Source: Chloroflexota bacterium
Lineage (GTDB): Bacteria; Chloroflexota; Dehalococcoidia; UBA2247; JAUWOP01
Direction of reading: 5' to 3'
DNA length: 47,457 nt
Assembly (NCBI GenBank): GCA_030612045.1
Contig: JAUWOP010000005.1
Coordinates: 1 to 47,457 of the forward strand
Made by a program: the position numbers and the translations under genes. Shown piece by piece: positions 35,475-43,373 of the stretch. The notes under the pieces are model-generated. The model was not told the DNA's origin. It was given only the letters and a program-made list of their open reading frames with translations, and searched no databases. Numbering within the stretch: the first letter of the stretch is position 1; the number at the start of each line of letters is the position of its first letter.

Positions 35475-36263
35475 TTAGTTATTGGGGTGAACCTCACCTT
35501 GTTTAATGGACTGAATAAGCTCAAAGGAATAGTCTACTCTTTCCCTCTCTCCTTCCAAGACCAGGACCACACTCCCCTGAGATGTAACCATACCACCTGC
35601 TGCCACCTGTGTGGCCATTACACCACATAGCATCTCCAGAGCCTGAATCTCTGTTACTACCTTTGAATTAATGAGTGGCATATAGCCCACAGGGTGCCCA
35701 GACATCCTGGTAAAACGGTGAATACCACATTTGGTAGAAGCATCCGCTACCGATGGGATAAGCTTCTCTAGTCCTACAGGGACGATAAGGTGAGAACCAC
35801 GAGCGGCACAGATAGGTAATGCCTGTCCTATGGTGCCACCCATCTTATTCGCAACAAGGATACCGACATCACCCTGAGTATCAACAGCATTGGCTCCCTT
35901 AAGTACTACATCATCAGCAGTAAATTCTTGCAAGGCTTCCTTAACAGTAGTTTTTGCCTGCTTCCCGTTTATCAATACTATAGGCTCCCACCTCTCTGCT
36001 TTTGGAATGGTGCTGAGTTTTCCTTTGGTGATAATCCCTGCAGCATAGTTTATCTTGGGGATTGAGATACCGAGTATTTCCTCAGCCACATAGGCATTGG
36101 TAGTTCCATTACCAATAATAATTCTTCCCTCTTTCAGCGCCCGCTGCACCTCTGGTAATATAGCTACTGCCTTAGCAATAAGCCTCTTGGATTCGGGCGG
36201 GGTAAGCACTACAATAGCTGAAGATTCATTCTTATTCGACGGGATGGGAAACTCGTAGAACAT
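35475..36263 (-). CDS. Conserved-looking protein of unknown function overlapping cobQ
   Basis: The 262-residue protein is not recognised. It has alternating strands and helices with Gly-rich turns (IIIGNGTTNAYVAEEILG, VVLKGANAVDTQGDVG, NKMGGTIGQALP) and no membrane segment or signal peptide. ATG 36263 is supported by GGAGG 7 bases upstream, although this makes it overlap the 3' end of cobQ by 55 bases. The overlap and shared strand mark it as part of the cobQ operon, so a role near corrinoid or cofactor metabolism is possible, but this rests on context only. Confidence 0.8.
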   Translation of the reverse strand: MFYEFPIPSNKNESSAIVVLTPPESKRLIAKAVAILPEVQRALKEGRIIIGNGTTNAYVAEEILGISIPKINYAAGIITKGKLSTIPKAERWEPIVLINGKQAKTTVKEALQEFTADDVVLKGANAVDTQGDVGILVANKMGGTIGQALPICAARGSHLIVPVGLEKLIPSVADASTKCGIHRFTRMSGHPVGYMPLINSKVVTEIQALEMLCGVMATQVAAGGMVTSQGSVVLVLEGERERVDYSFELIQSIKQGEVHPNN

Positions 36264-37777
36264 GAGCTTGCCTCCTTAATTTGTAGTACCTCATAAACTA
36301 ATTCCATACTGAGGCTACGGCGCACAATATCTGCCAGTTTATCGTATTGCTCCTCTCGTGATAGTATGAGCGACTGAGGTGTGGAGACTATACCCTTACG
36401 CTGCCGCAATCCATCAAGAAACTTGTGACGAAATCTATCATTGTCAAATAGTCCATGCAGATATGTGCCGAAGATATTCCCCTCTCCTGACACTGCACCA
36501 TCAAGGTGATTACAGGGAAAATCACCTCTTTGAATAATTTGGAAGGCAGATATGGTAGAATCACTAATAGTCTGCCCCATGTGGATTTCATACCCTGAAA
36601 CCTCTTCTCCTCTTAGCCCTTCAAAGAGCCCATGGTTACAAACTACCCTGGCTCTAGCCTGGTAGGTGGATTTAGTCCCCTCAAATATAGTAGTTACCTT
36701 GAGGAGTCCCAGACCCGGTATGCTGTCAACATCGGATTCAGTGTGATATGGGTCTGCTATTTTTTCTCCCAGCATTTGGAATCCACCGCAGATACCAACC
36801 AAGGGTATTCCTTCTCCCACCCGTTGGATTATAGCATCGGCAACCCCACAATTCCTGATTCGTGCCAGGTCAGCTACCGTGCTCTTGGAACCGGGAATGA
36901 TGATAACATCAGGGTTACCCAATTCATTGGCAGTCATTATATAGCGAACCCTTACTCCCGTCTCCTGCTGTAACGGTTCAAAATCAGTAGAATTAGAGAT
37001 ATGAGGTAAATAGATGACGGCAATATCAATAAGCTCAGCAGTAGTGGGTTGAATAACCTGATAGATGGAGTCCTCTTCTGGTATGAGAATGCCATGGTAA
37101 TAAGGAACTACGCCGATAACGGGACGAGAGGTTAGCTTCTCCAGGTAATCAAGCCCGGGCTGGAGAAGTGTTATATCTCCACGGAATTTGTTGATGATGA
37201 ATCCCTTGATGTGGTCTTGCTCCTTCTCATCCAGTAATACTAGAGTGCCTACCAGTGAGGCGAAGACTCCACCCCTGTCAATGTCACCCACCAGCAGTAC
37301 CGGTGCCTCTGACAGGAGAGCAATCTTCATATTGACTATCTCCCTCTCCTTGAGATTTATCTCCGCCGGGCTGCCTGCCCCTTCAATAACAACTATGTCA
37401 TAGATAGAACGGAGGCGACTCAAGGCATCCATAGCTATTTCAAGAAGTTCACGGGTATGATGATAATACTCACCGGCATGAAGTGTAAAGGCTGGTTTCC
37501 CCATTACCACAATCTGACACCTGGTATCAGCTTCAGGTTTCATCAGTATAGGATTCATGTCTACTGTTGGCTCAATACCGGCTGCTTCTGCCTGAACCAC
37601 CTGGGCCCGTCCCATCTCACCACCCTCTCGAGTCACGAAGGAATTGAGAGCCATATTCTGAGACTTAAATGGCGCTACGGAGAACCCATCCTGCCTGAAG
37701 ATACGGCACAGGGCAGCCACTAACACGCTCTTCCCTACAGAAGAACCTGTACCCTGAATCATCAATACTTTGCCCAT
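36209..37777 (-). CDS. cobQ: Cobyric acid synthase CobQ
   Basis: The 522-residue protein has the dethiobiotin-synthetase-like N-domain (MIQGTGSSVGKSVLVAALCR, FKSQNMALNS, VEGAGSPAEINL) and a class I glutamine amidotransferase domain (VGICGGFQMLG with the catalytic Cys, and GTYLHGLFDND with the His). It amidates the side chains b, d, e and g of adenosylcobyrinic diamide. The last 20 or so residues (SSCSTSFPSRR...) are translated over the start of the next gene and look non-conserved. No cobalamin riboswitch is visible in the 120-base upstream gap. Confidence 0.96.
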   Translation of the reverse strand: MGKVLMIQGTGSSVGKSVLVAALCRIFRQDGFSVAPFKSQNMALNSFVTREGGEMGRAQVVQAEAAGIEPTVDMNPILMKPEADTRCQIVVMGKPAFTLHAGEYYHHTRELLEIAMDALSRLRSIYDIVVIEGAGSPAEINLKEREIVNMKIALLSEAPVLLVGDIDRGGVFASLVGTLVLLDEKEQDHIKGFIINKFRGDITLLQPGLDYLEKLTSRPVIGVVPYYHGILIPEEDSIYQVIQPTTAELIDIAVIYLPHISNSTDFEPLQQETGVRVRYIMTANELGNPDVIIIPGSKSTVADLARIRNCGVADAIIQRVGEGIPLVGICGGFQMLGEKIADPYHTESDVDSIPGLGLLKVTTIFEGTKSTYQARARVVCNHGLFEGLRGEEVSGYEIHMGQTISDSTISAFQIIQRGDFPCNHLDGAVSGEGNIFGTYLHGLFDNDRFRHKFLDGLRQRKGIVSTPQSLILSREEQYDKLADIVRRSLSMELVYEVLQIKEASSCSTSFPSRRIRMNLQLL

Positions 37778-37897
37778 ATACGCTTAAGTATAGCATCCCG
37801 CATTATCTCCTACAAAATCTTTACCCTGCTGGAGAGTGCTTGCCTACCAAATGGAAAGAGAATAAAATACTTACTATCTTGAAACGAGGAGGGGTAG

Positions 37898-38599
37898 ATG
37901 GTCACAAAGAGCATCCTGGATAAAGCCAAGGGGCAAAAGCGGACTCTGCTTACTGAAATTGAATCTAAGGAGCTTCTCAAGAAGGAAGTAGGGATAGATA
38001 TAGTGGAGGCAAGGCTTGCTACCTCCAAAAAGCAGGCAATTACCATTAGCAAGGAAATCGGCTTTCCTGTAGTGCTCAAGATAGTTTCACCTGATATTTC
38101 GCATAAGAGTGATATTGGTGGGGTTCGCTTGAATCTAGCAAATGCTACACAGGTAGGTAAAGCTTACCAGGAGATAATAGAAACTGTAAAGGAGAAGCAG
38201 CCTAAGGCTGCTATTGGAGGAGTCTCAGTACAGAAGATGGCACCACAGGGCATAGAGGTCATCATGGGAATGTCCAAGGACCCCCAATTTGGGCCAGTAC
38301 TTATGTTTGGGCTGGGGGGTATTCTAGTAGAAATACTAAAGGATGTCTCCTTCCGCATTGTGCCTCTGGTAAAAAGAGATGCTGCCGAGATGATTAGAGA
38401 ACTAAAGGGATACCCACTCCTGGAAGGTTATCGAGGACAGGAACCAGCCGATATCTCTATTCTTGAAGATATGCTTCTCAAACTGTCCAACTATATAGAG
38501 AATCATCCTGAGATAAAGGAGATGGACCTTAACCCCATCTTTGCATACAAGGATAGAGCAGTAGCGGTAGATGCTAGAGTGATACTTGAAGAAGACTAG
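37898..38599 (+). CDS. acdB: ADP-forming acyl/acetyl-CoA synthetase, beta subunit
   Basis: The 233-residue protein is an ATP-grasp domain of the ACD beta type: SKEIGFPVVLKIVSPDISHK, DIGGVRLNL, GVSVQKMAPQGIEVIMGM, FGLGGILVE, and EMDLNPIFAY near the end. It pairs with the alpha subunit at 31,061-32,479 to couple acyl-CoA cleavage to ATP synthesis. The start is ATG 37898 (GAAACGAGGAGGGG upstream). The two subunits are 5.4 kb apart and on opposite strands, unlike the usual fused or adjacent arrangement. Confidence 0.92.
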   Translation: MVTKSILDKAKGQKRTLLTEIESKELLKKEVGIDIVEARLATSKKQAITISKEIGFPVVLKIVSPDISHKSDIGGVRLNLANATQVGKAYQEIIETVKEKQPKAAIGGVSVQKMAPQGIEVIMGMSKDPQFGPVLMFGLGGILVEILKDVSFRIVPLVKRDAAEMIRELKGYPLLEGYRGQEPADISILEDMLLKLSNYIENHPEIKEMDLNPIFAYKDRAVAVDARVILEED

Positions 38600-38629
38600 T
38601 GTAGCCGCTTACAAAGAAAGGGATACCTG

Positions 38630-39175
38630 ATGATATCTGAGGGCGGTGATAGTACAAGTGTTACGAAAAAGAGGAGAGTGCCCAAAGTATGGCAGTATCT
38701 TGGTGCACTCCTTCTCATAGCCTTTGTGGTAGGAGGAGCATATTTCTGTTCACTCCATCTTACGGGAAGGCAGGCTCAAGAGATTATCTTTACCTCTGTT
38801 TCCCCTTCACAGATCGAGGTCTATCTCAGTGGGAGTGTAGCTAACGAGGGTATCTATACCTGCAACGAGGATACCTCTCTAGGAGACATTCTCAACCGTG
38901 CTGGTGGTGTTACGGAGGAGGGGGACAGTAGTCACCTCAGCATATATGTACCGTATAGAGAAGAATCCTCACATGAGGAGCACCAGAAGATTAATTTGAA
39001 TACTGCTGAAGTATGGTTACTTGAAGCACTTGAGGATATTGGTCCAAAGAGAGCAGAGGCAATTGTCGACTATCGTGAGGAACATGGTAGATTTCAGCAG
39101 ATTGAGCAAGTAATGAATGTCCCCGGTATTGGTGAGGTTACCCTTGAGAAAAATAGAGGCAAAATTACCGTGTAG
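38630..39175 (+). CDS. comEA: ComEA-like membrane-anchored DNA-binding protein
   Basis: The 181-residue protein has one N-terminal membrane helix (YLGALLLIAFVVGGAYF), a SLBB-type domain (IEVYLSGSVANEGIYTC, LGDILNRAGGV) and a C-terminal helix-hairpin-helix pair (INLNTAEVWLLEALEDIGPK, IEQVMNVPGIGEVTLEK). ComEA binds transforming DNA at the cell surface. Residues STSVTKKRR just after the start are encoded by a copy of the short dispersed repeat (38,651-38,674). No comEC is present in the window. Confidence 0.9.
   Translation: MISEGGDSTSVTKKRRVPKVWQYLGALLLIAFVVGGAYFCSLHLTGRQAQEIIFTSVSPSQIEVYLSGSVANEGIYTCNEDTSLGDILNRAGGVTEEGDSSHLSIYVPYREESSHEEHQKINLNTAEVWLLEALEDIGPKRAEAIVDYREEHGRFQQIEQVMNVPGIGEVTLEKNRGKITV
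38651..38674 (+). repeat. Short dispersed repeat inside comEA
   Basis: AGTACAAGTGTTACGAAAAA lies within the first 15 codons of comEA and reads STSVTKK. Same orientation as the gene. Confidence 0.55.
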
Positions 39176-39366
39176 CTTCTTTTTTGGTAATCGTTCACCC
39201 AGCGTCATTCTGAATATATTCTATGCGCAACTATTTATGCTGTCACATGTAGGATACTATCCCAAGAATGGCTCGCATTATCCACAGTAGCCTTTGCTTT
39301 TTGGTAGTTATGAGCGAGGATGACAGCATTCCTTTGCCTCTTATAGAGGCGGGCAGCAAACTGCTC

Positions 39367-40251
39367 CTACCTTAGTTGATTTAGTTGGTACGGGTTAACA
39401 TGAACCATAACATCCTGCACATGCTCAATCTCTCTCAGGAGTCTGTTTCTTACCTCAGCGGCTATCTGATGGCCTTGCTTCACAGAGAGTCCACCATCTA
39501 CAGCTACTTCTATATCAATGGTGAAGGTAGAGCCTCGCTGGTGCACCCTGATACTATCAATCGCTTCAACCCCTGCAATCCCAAGGGTTGCGCCTCTAAT
39601 CTTGTCCAAAAGTGCTGATTCTGGCTTTTCGTCCATCAAGATTCCAATGTTGGGGCGAAGAATGGTGAGGGACATCTTGATAATTAAGGCTGAGACCACA
39701 AGTCCGGCTATAGGGTCTAAATACTGAAAACCCAGCCTGGCTCCAAGTATACCGGCCAAGGCAGCCATCGACGAGTAGGCATCTGAGCGGTGGTCCCAGG
39801 CATTGGCAATAACAGCAGGGCTATTGCTCCTCTCACCTACCTTGAGTGTATAACGAAACAGTCCCTCTTTTACGACTATAGAAACGGCAGCCGCTGCCAG
39901 GGCTATTGTGGCTGGGGTCTCGAAGTCCTTGTGAGCAATGAGCTGGACAGCGGAAACGCCCACAAAGACGCCGGTAGCGAGGATTATAAGAGCAACGACG
40001 AAAGCAGCGATAGTCTCGGCGTTAGCATGACCATAGGGGTGACCCTCATCGGGCGGCTTTTCCCCAATTCGCAGCCCTACATAAACGACACCTGTGGCAA
40101 AGCAATCCGAGAAGGAGTGAATAGCATCGGCTACCATAGCATAGCTCAAGCCAAATATACCCGCGAGCAGCTTGAAAATAGCCAGGGCTATATTGATAAC
40201 GAGCCCTACCAGGGTGCATGTCTTAGGATCGAGAAGATTGATTCTTGGCAT
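39367..40251 (-). CDS. Cation diffusion facilitator family transporter
   Basis: The 294-residue protein has six hydrophobic segments, metal-site motifs VADAIHSFSD (Asp42/His45/Asp49) and NAWDHRSDAYSS in segment 5, the HPYGHANAETIAA loop and a C-terminal cytoplasmic domain ending EHVQDVMVHVNPYQ. CDF proteins export divalent metals such as zinc, iron or manganese by proton exchange. Its ATG lies 6 bases after a duplicated 51-base tail of fdhD, indicating that fdhD and this gene were once neighbours. Confidence 0.95.
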   Translation of the reverse strand: MPRINLLDPKTCTLVGLVINIALAIFKLLAGIFGLSYAMVADAIHSFSDCFATGVVYVGLRIGEKPPDEGHPYGHANAETIAAFVVALIILATGVFVGVSAVQLIAHKDFETPATIALAAAAVSIVVKEGLFRYTLKVGERSNSPAVIANAWDHRSDAYSSMAALAGILGARLGFQYLDPIAGLVVSALIIKMSLTILRPNIGILMDEKPESALLDKIRGATLGIAGVEAIDSIRVHQRGSTFTIDIEVAVDGGLSVKQGHQIAAEVRNRLLREIEHVQDVMVHVNPYQLNQLR

Positions 40252-40257
40252 GAACCA

Positions 40258-40628
40258 TTATCCTGTCTCTACTCTCCACTCGTGGGTGTAGACATTCATC
40301 CTCTTTTCCTTTAACTTCTCTTCTGCAAATTGCTTATTCCTCTTTGCTCTTTCGTGGCTTGGGTCAATCTCCAGAGCCTTGTTGTAGCATTTGATTTCCC
40401 TCCAATTTTTCTTCATGGTCTTGAAGCTTAGAAATGTAGCACAAGGCTTTATCTTGGTCTCTTTCGTTCCCCTTGTCCCCTTTACTCATTTAGGGATGTT
40501 TTCATCCCCAAGCTCATCCATGCTTTGTGGGGGATGGGAAACATCCTCCTTGAGCAAGCATTGCGGCCTAAGTTGAGCCATTCTTTGGCGGTTTCCCCCT
40601 CAACTTTTTTCTTTCCCGAAAGTCCCAC
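40258..40628 (-). pseudogene. Broken TPR gene fused to a duplicated fdhD tail
   Basis: A GTG (40628-40626) 8 bases after AAGGAGG opens MGLSGKKKVEGETAKEWLNL, a TPR-like start, then runs into a hairpin repeat (CATCCCCCACAAAGC...GGGGATG) and stops at 40482-40484. Further along, ATG 40416-40414 opens MKKNWREIKCYNKALEIDPS, a TPR helix pair, whose frame continues KLKEKRMNVYTHEWRVETG and stops at 40258-40260. Those last residues are the FdhD C-terminus. The gene has thus been broken by a repeat and joined to a copied fdhD end. Confidence 0.6.
40259..40309 (-). repeat. 51-base copy of the fdhD 3' end
   Basis: It matches 41184-41234 with two mismatches. It retains the likely original stop (GGATAA), 6 bases before the cdf ATG. 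Confidence 0.8.
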
Positions 40629-40664
40629 TGGAAATCCTCCTTGCTGGGTTCTTTGTTGTTGTCC

Positions 40665-40886
40665 CTACACAAATTTTAGAAATTCCTCTCGGCTTAACCT
40701 TGCATCTTTTATGATTTTTCTCAGCAATCCCTTTCCGATATCTTCTCCTTTGTGAACTGGAACTATAGTAACCCTACTATCGGGATGTTTCAAAATAACA
40801 TGGCTTCCCTCTTGTCTTTCCTTCTGGAATCCTACCTTTTCGAGGACTTTTATAACTTTCTCCGGTGGTAAAGGTCTAAGCCTCAA
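40665..40886 (-). CDS. hicA: HicA-family mRNA interferase toxin
   Basis: The 73-residue protein has PPEKVIKVLEKVGFQKERQ, EGSHVILKH with the catalytic GSH, and KGEDIGKGLLRKIIKDARL. It is complete but only distantly similar to the HicA at 828-1049. It follows hicB with an 11-base overlap. The order hicB-hicA is the same as in the first module. Confidence 0.9.
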   Translation of the reverse strand: MRLRPLPPEKVIKVLEKVGFQKERQEGSHVILKHPDSRVTIVPVHKGEDIGKGLLRKIIKDARLSREEFLKFV

Positions 40887-41109
40887 TTAGTTGCACTCCA
40901 ATAAATTCTGATTTTCCTTCCGGTTTTTCTACTTCAAGGTAGAGCTCTATTGCCTCCTTTATCCTCTCCAGCGCCTCAGTGATGGTTTTTGCTTGAGTAT
41001 GGCAGCCAGGAAGAGAGGGAACATTAGCGGTGTAGCAGCCATCTTCATCTCTTTCAACAACCACTGCAAACTTCCTCGTATTTTTAACCTTTGATTCTAA
41101 AGGTCCCAT
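40876..41109 (-). CDS. hicB: HicB-family antitoxin
   Basis: The 77-residue protein shows FAVVVERDEDGCYTANVPSL, PGCHTQAKTITEALERIKEA and IELYLEVE, the HicB core. AAGGAGG lies 8 bases before ATG 41109. It and hicA sit in a segment inserted between fdhD and the copied fdhD tail. Confidence 0.9.
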   Translation of the reverse strand: MGPLESKVKNTRKFAVVVERDEDGCYTANVPSLPGCHTQAKTITEALERIKEAIELYLEVEKPEGKSEFIGVQLIEA

Positions 41110-41149
41110 TGAAAAGCCTCCTTGTTGTGGTTGTAATCATTTTAGCACA

Positions 41150-41905
41150 TTATGGGGAGGCAGCAGGTAGGGTGGGTGCAGCATATCCTGTCTCTACTCT
41201 CCATTCGTGAGTGTAGACATTCATCCTCTTTTCCCTGGCAAAGCTAATGAGAGTTACGCCCAAATCATTGGCTAATCTCACACCTAAGTTAGTGGGAGCG
41301 GCTATGGAGATAAGCAAAGGAATGCCTCTTTTAGCCACCTTTAGTAATATCTCCGATGAGACTCTTCCGCTGGTGATTATTAAGCAATTGTCTGTGGAAA
41401 TATCATTCAAGAGGCACTCCCCAAAAATTTTATCAATAGCATTATGCCTTCCAATGTCCTCACTGAAAATGAGAAGTTGGTCTGGCTTACATAGGGCGGC
41501 ACTGTGGAGACCGTGTGTTGCCTCATAAACCTGAGAGTGATGTTGGAACTCATTTACCAAGGTGAAGACTTGGGAAGCTGATATTTTTGTTTGAGGCTCC
41601 ACGTCCACCTTTTGGGGACTGAAAAAGGTGCTACCCCTTCTTCCACTGGTTTTCACTCGCACTACATCCTTATCCCAATCAAGTTTTATTTCCCTGATTT
41701 CGTCTTTGCTCTCTATCAAGCCCTCGGACCAAAGGTAGCCAATGGTGAGGTACTCTAACTTTGTCGGTGAGCAGAGCAGCGTTACCGCTTCCTGGTTGTT
41801 GAGGATGATGGTAAGAGGGAACTCAGTAACGACGACATCTTCGATTTCACTTCTGCTTTGTTCCATAATCCGCAGTATGGGAAGCCTTTCTATCTCCTCT
41901 TTCAT
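41150..41905 (-). CDS. fdhD: FdhD-like sulfurtransferase without the usual cysteine motif
   Basis: The 251-residue protein matches FdhD over most of its length: FPLTIILNNQEAVTLLCSPT, LEYLTIGYLWSEGLI, FSEDIGRHNAIDKIFGECLL, TSGRVSSEILLKVAKRGIPL and ISIAAPTNLGVRLAND. FdhD passes sulfur to the molybdenum or tungsten cofactor of formate dehydrogenase. At the loop where relatives carry one or two cysteines the sequence is VKTSGRRGSTFF, with none. The last eleven residues (YAAPTLPAASP) are encoded by a repeat that replaced the natural stop. No formate dehydrogenase is in the window. Confidence 0.88.
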   Translation of the reverse strand: MKEEIERLPILRIMEQSRSEIEDVVVTEFPLTIILNNQEAVTLLCSPTKLEYLTIGYLWSEGLIESKDEIREIKLDWDKDVVRVKTSGRRGSTFFSPQKVDVEPQTKISASQVFTLVNEFQHHSQVYEATHGLHSAALCKPDQLLIFSEDIGRHNAIDKIFGECLLNDISTDNCLIITSGRVSSEILLKVAKRGIPLLISIAAPTNLGVRLANDLGVTLISFAREKRMNVYTHEWRVETGYAAPTLPAASP

Positions 41906-41926
41906 AACACCCTCTCACCCTTTTTA

Positions 41927-42056
41927 GTAACTATTCAGCCGGCAATTGATAGTCACAGAGCACACCGAGTTTATAGAGTTATAGAGTTTGTAGGGTTGGT
42001 GGGGAACTCAATAAACTCTACAAACCTTTTCGTGTCCTTTGCGGCTGAACACTTAC
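41927..42056 (+). mobile_element. IS66-type miniature element, 130 bp
   Basis: The ends are GTAACTATTCAGCC (41927-41940) and GGCTGAACACTTAC (42043-42056), 12 of 14 matching. The interior mixes CACAGAGCACACCGAG with GAGTTTATAGAGTTATAGAG tracts and their complement. The 8-bp flanks (CCTTTTTA and CTTTTTTG) are not identical, unlike the other elements. Confidence 0.7.
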
Positions 42057-42080
42057 CTTTTTTGTAACACTTACACTATC
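42057..42080 (-). repeat. Short dispersed repeat after lipA
   Basis: On the - strand GATAGTGTAAGTGTTACAAA leads to AAAGG, beginning at the lipA stop. Same orientation as lipA and fdhD. Confidence 0.5.
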
Positions 42081-42964
42081 TAGCTCCGTGGATTATTTAG
42101 CTTGAGAGTTGATAGATATGTTTCAGCGGCATGAAAGGAGCTGCGCACCAGGGGTCCAGAAATAATGGAGGTGAAGCCCATCTCCTCCCCTATACTTTGA
42201 TATTCCTTAAACTCCCCAGGGGGGACATATCTGGCTACTTCGTGGTGCTTTAATGAAGGCTGCAAATATTGCCCTATAGTTAGAATATCACAACCGACCC
42301 GCCTGAGGTCAGTCATCACATCGATAACCTCTCTCTGCTCTTCACCTAATCCTAGCATAAGCCCGGATTTAGTCACAAGACTACTCCTGAGCAGTTTAGC
42401 CTTCCTTATCAGCTCCAACGAGCGCAGGTAGTTTGCTTCAGGGCGAACCTCAGGATAAAGACGGGGTGCCGTTTCTATATTGTGGTTAAGAACAGTCGGG
42501 GAAACACCTATTACAGCCTGCAATGCAGAGAGTGAGCCCCTAAAATCAGGGATTAGAATCTCGACTAAGATACTGAAATCATATCTGTGGATGGCATTGA
42601 TGGTTTGAACAAACTGGGAAGCGCCACCATCAGGAAGGTCGTCTCTTGTCACTGATGTAATGACTACATATCGGAGAGCTAATTTATCTACCGCTGCCAC
42701 GATATGCTGCGGCTCATCAGGGTCAATGGGCTGAGGTATTCCACTCTTTACGGCGCAGAAGGTGCAATTTCGAGTGCAAATATCCCCCAGAATCATAAAG
42801 GTGGCTGTGCCCCGGGCAAAGCATTCAGTACGGTTGGGACACCGTGCACTTTCACAAACAGTATGTAACTCCAGGTCTTGCATGAGCCTATTCATCCTGT
42901 TCAGTATAACAGGGTCAAGCGGGCTCAGTTTTAGCCATTCAGGGCGTCTAACATAGGCAGGCAT
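42080..42964 (-). CDS. lipA: Lipoyl synthase
   Basis: The 294-residue radical SAM enzyme has both iron-sulfur sites: CESARCPNRTEC (Cys37, 42, 48; auxiliary cluster that donates sulfur) and CTRNCTFC (Cys63, 67, 70), plus the C-terminal GPLVRSSFHA serine. It inserts two sulfurs into octanoyl-carrier proteins. AGGGAGATAAG precedes ATG 42964. It follows lipB, from which it is separated by a 347-base mobile element. Confidence 0.97.
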   Translation of the reverse strand: MPAYVRRPEWLKLSPLDPVILNRMNRLMQDLELHTVCESARCPNRTECFARGTATFMILGDICTRNCTFCAVKSGIPQPIDPDEPQHIVAAVDKLALRYVVITSVTRDDLPDGGASQFVQTINAIHRYDFSILVEILIPDFRGSLSALQAVIGVSPTVLNHNIETAPRLYPEVRPEANYLRSLELIRKAKLLRSSLVTKSGLMLGLGEEQREVIDVMTDLRRVGCDILTIGQYLQPSLKHHEVARYVPPGEFKEYQSIGEEMGFTSIISGPLVRSSFHAAETYLSTLKLNNPRS

Positions 42965-43026
42965 CTACTTATCTCCCTTCAGGTGGATAGGCTGGAAAAC
43001 GCAAGCTAATCTAACAGTCTTCAGCC

Positions 43027-43373
43027 ATAACTATTCAGCCACAGAGCACACCGAGAGCACAGAGAGGCTCTTTCGACAGGATTACAGGATTGGCAAGATT
43101 TTTTGTAACCGTTCACCCGTGTCATTGCGAGCGGAGCGAAGACGCAAGGCTAATCTCATCGTCTATCAAATCCCCCTTAGTCCCCCTTTTCTAAAGGGGG
43201 AAAAGAATGTAAGCCTCCCCCTTTTCTAAAGGGGGATTTAGGGGGATTGCTTCGTCGCTAACGCTCCTCGCAATGACATGAAAGTGGGTGAACGCTTACG
43301 ATTTTTTAGAGTTCCCGTTCATCTTGTTTTATCCTGTTATCCTGTCAAGAATTCAACCTCGGTGAACGCTTAC
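43027..43373 (+). mobile_element. IS66-type miniature element interrupted by another, 347 bp
   Basis: The left end is ATAACTATTCAGCC (43027-43040), the right end CGGTGAACGCTTAC (43360-43373). The flanks are a perfect 8-bp direct repeat, CTTCAGCC (43019-43026 and 43374-43381). Inner arms carry CACAGAGCACACCGAGAGC and the pair GACAGGATTACAGGAT / ATCCTGTTATCCTGTC. Without its guest it would be 144 bp, close to its relatives. Confidence 0.82.
43105..43299 (+). mobile_element. Nested IS66-type miniature element, 195 bp
   Basis: GTAACCGTTCACCC (43105-43118) and GGGTGAACGCTTAC (43286-43299) match at 13 of 14. The flanks are the perfect 8-bp repeat GATTTTTT (43097-43104 and 43300-43307). The interior contains GTCATTGCGAGCGGAGCGAA and a third layer, two AAATCCCCCTTAG / CTAAAGGGGGA hairpins. 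It lies wholly inside the element at 43,027-43,373. Confidence 0.88.

Larger units (their letters stand above)
39187..42056. mobile_element. Candidate composite unit bounded by IS66-type ends
   Basis: A lone left end, GTAATCGTTCACCC (39187-39200), is preceded by CTTTTTTG (39179-39186). The right end of the element at 41,927-42,056 (GGCTGAACACTTAC) is followed by the identical CTTTTTTG (42057-42064). The left end has no partner nearby, and the right element's own left flank (CCTTTTTA) does not match. This is what transposition of the whole 2.87-kb stretch with cdf, hicBA and fdhD would leave. The T-rich 8-mer weakens the case. Confidence 0.4.

Noticed and set aside
37778-37897. Cobalamin riboswitch upstream of cobQ
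   Set aside because: The 120-base divergent gap shows no B12-box-like sequence and is short for that riboswitch.
40391-40755. Two + strand frames near hicA
   Set aside because: They cross hairpin repeats and lie opposite the TPR remnant and hicA; no start signals.
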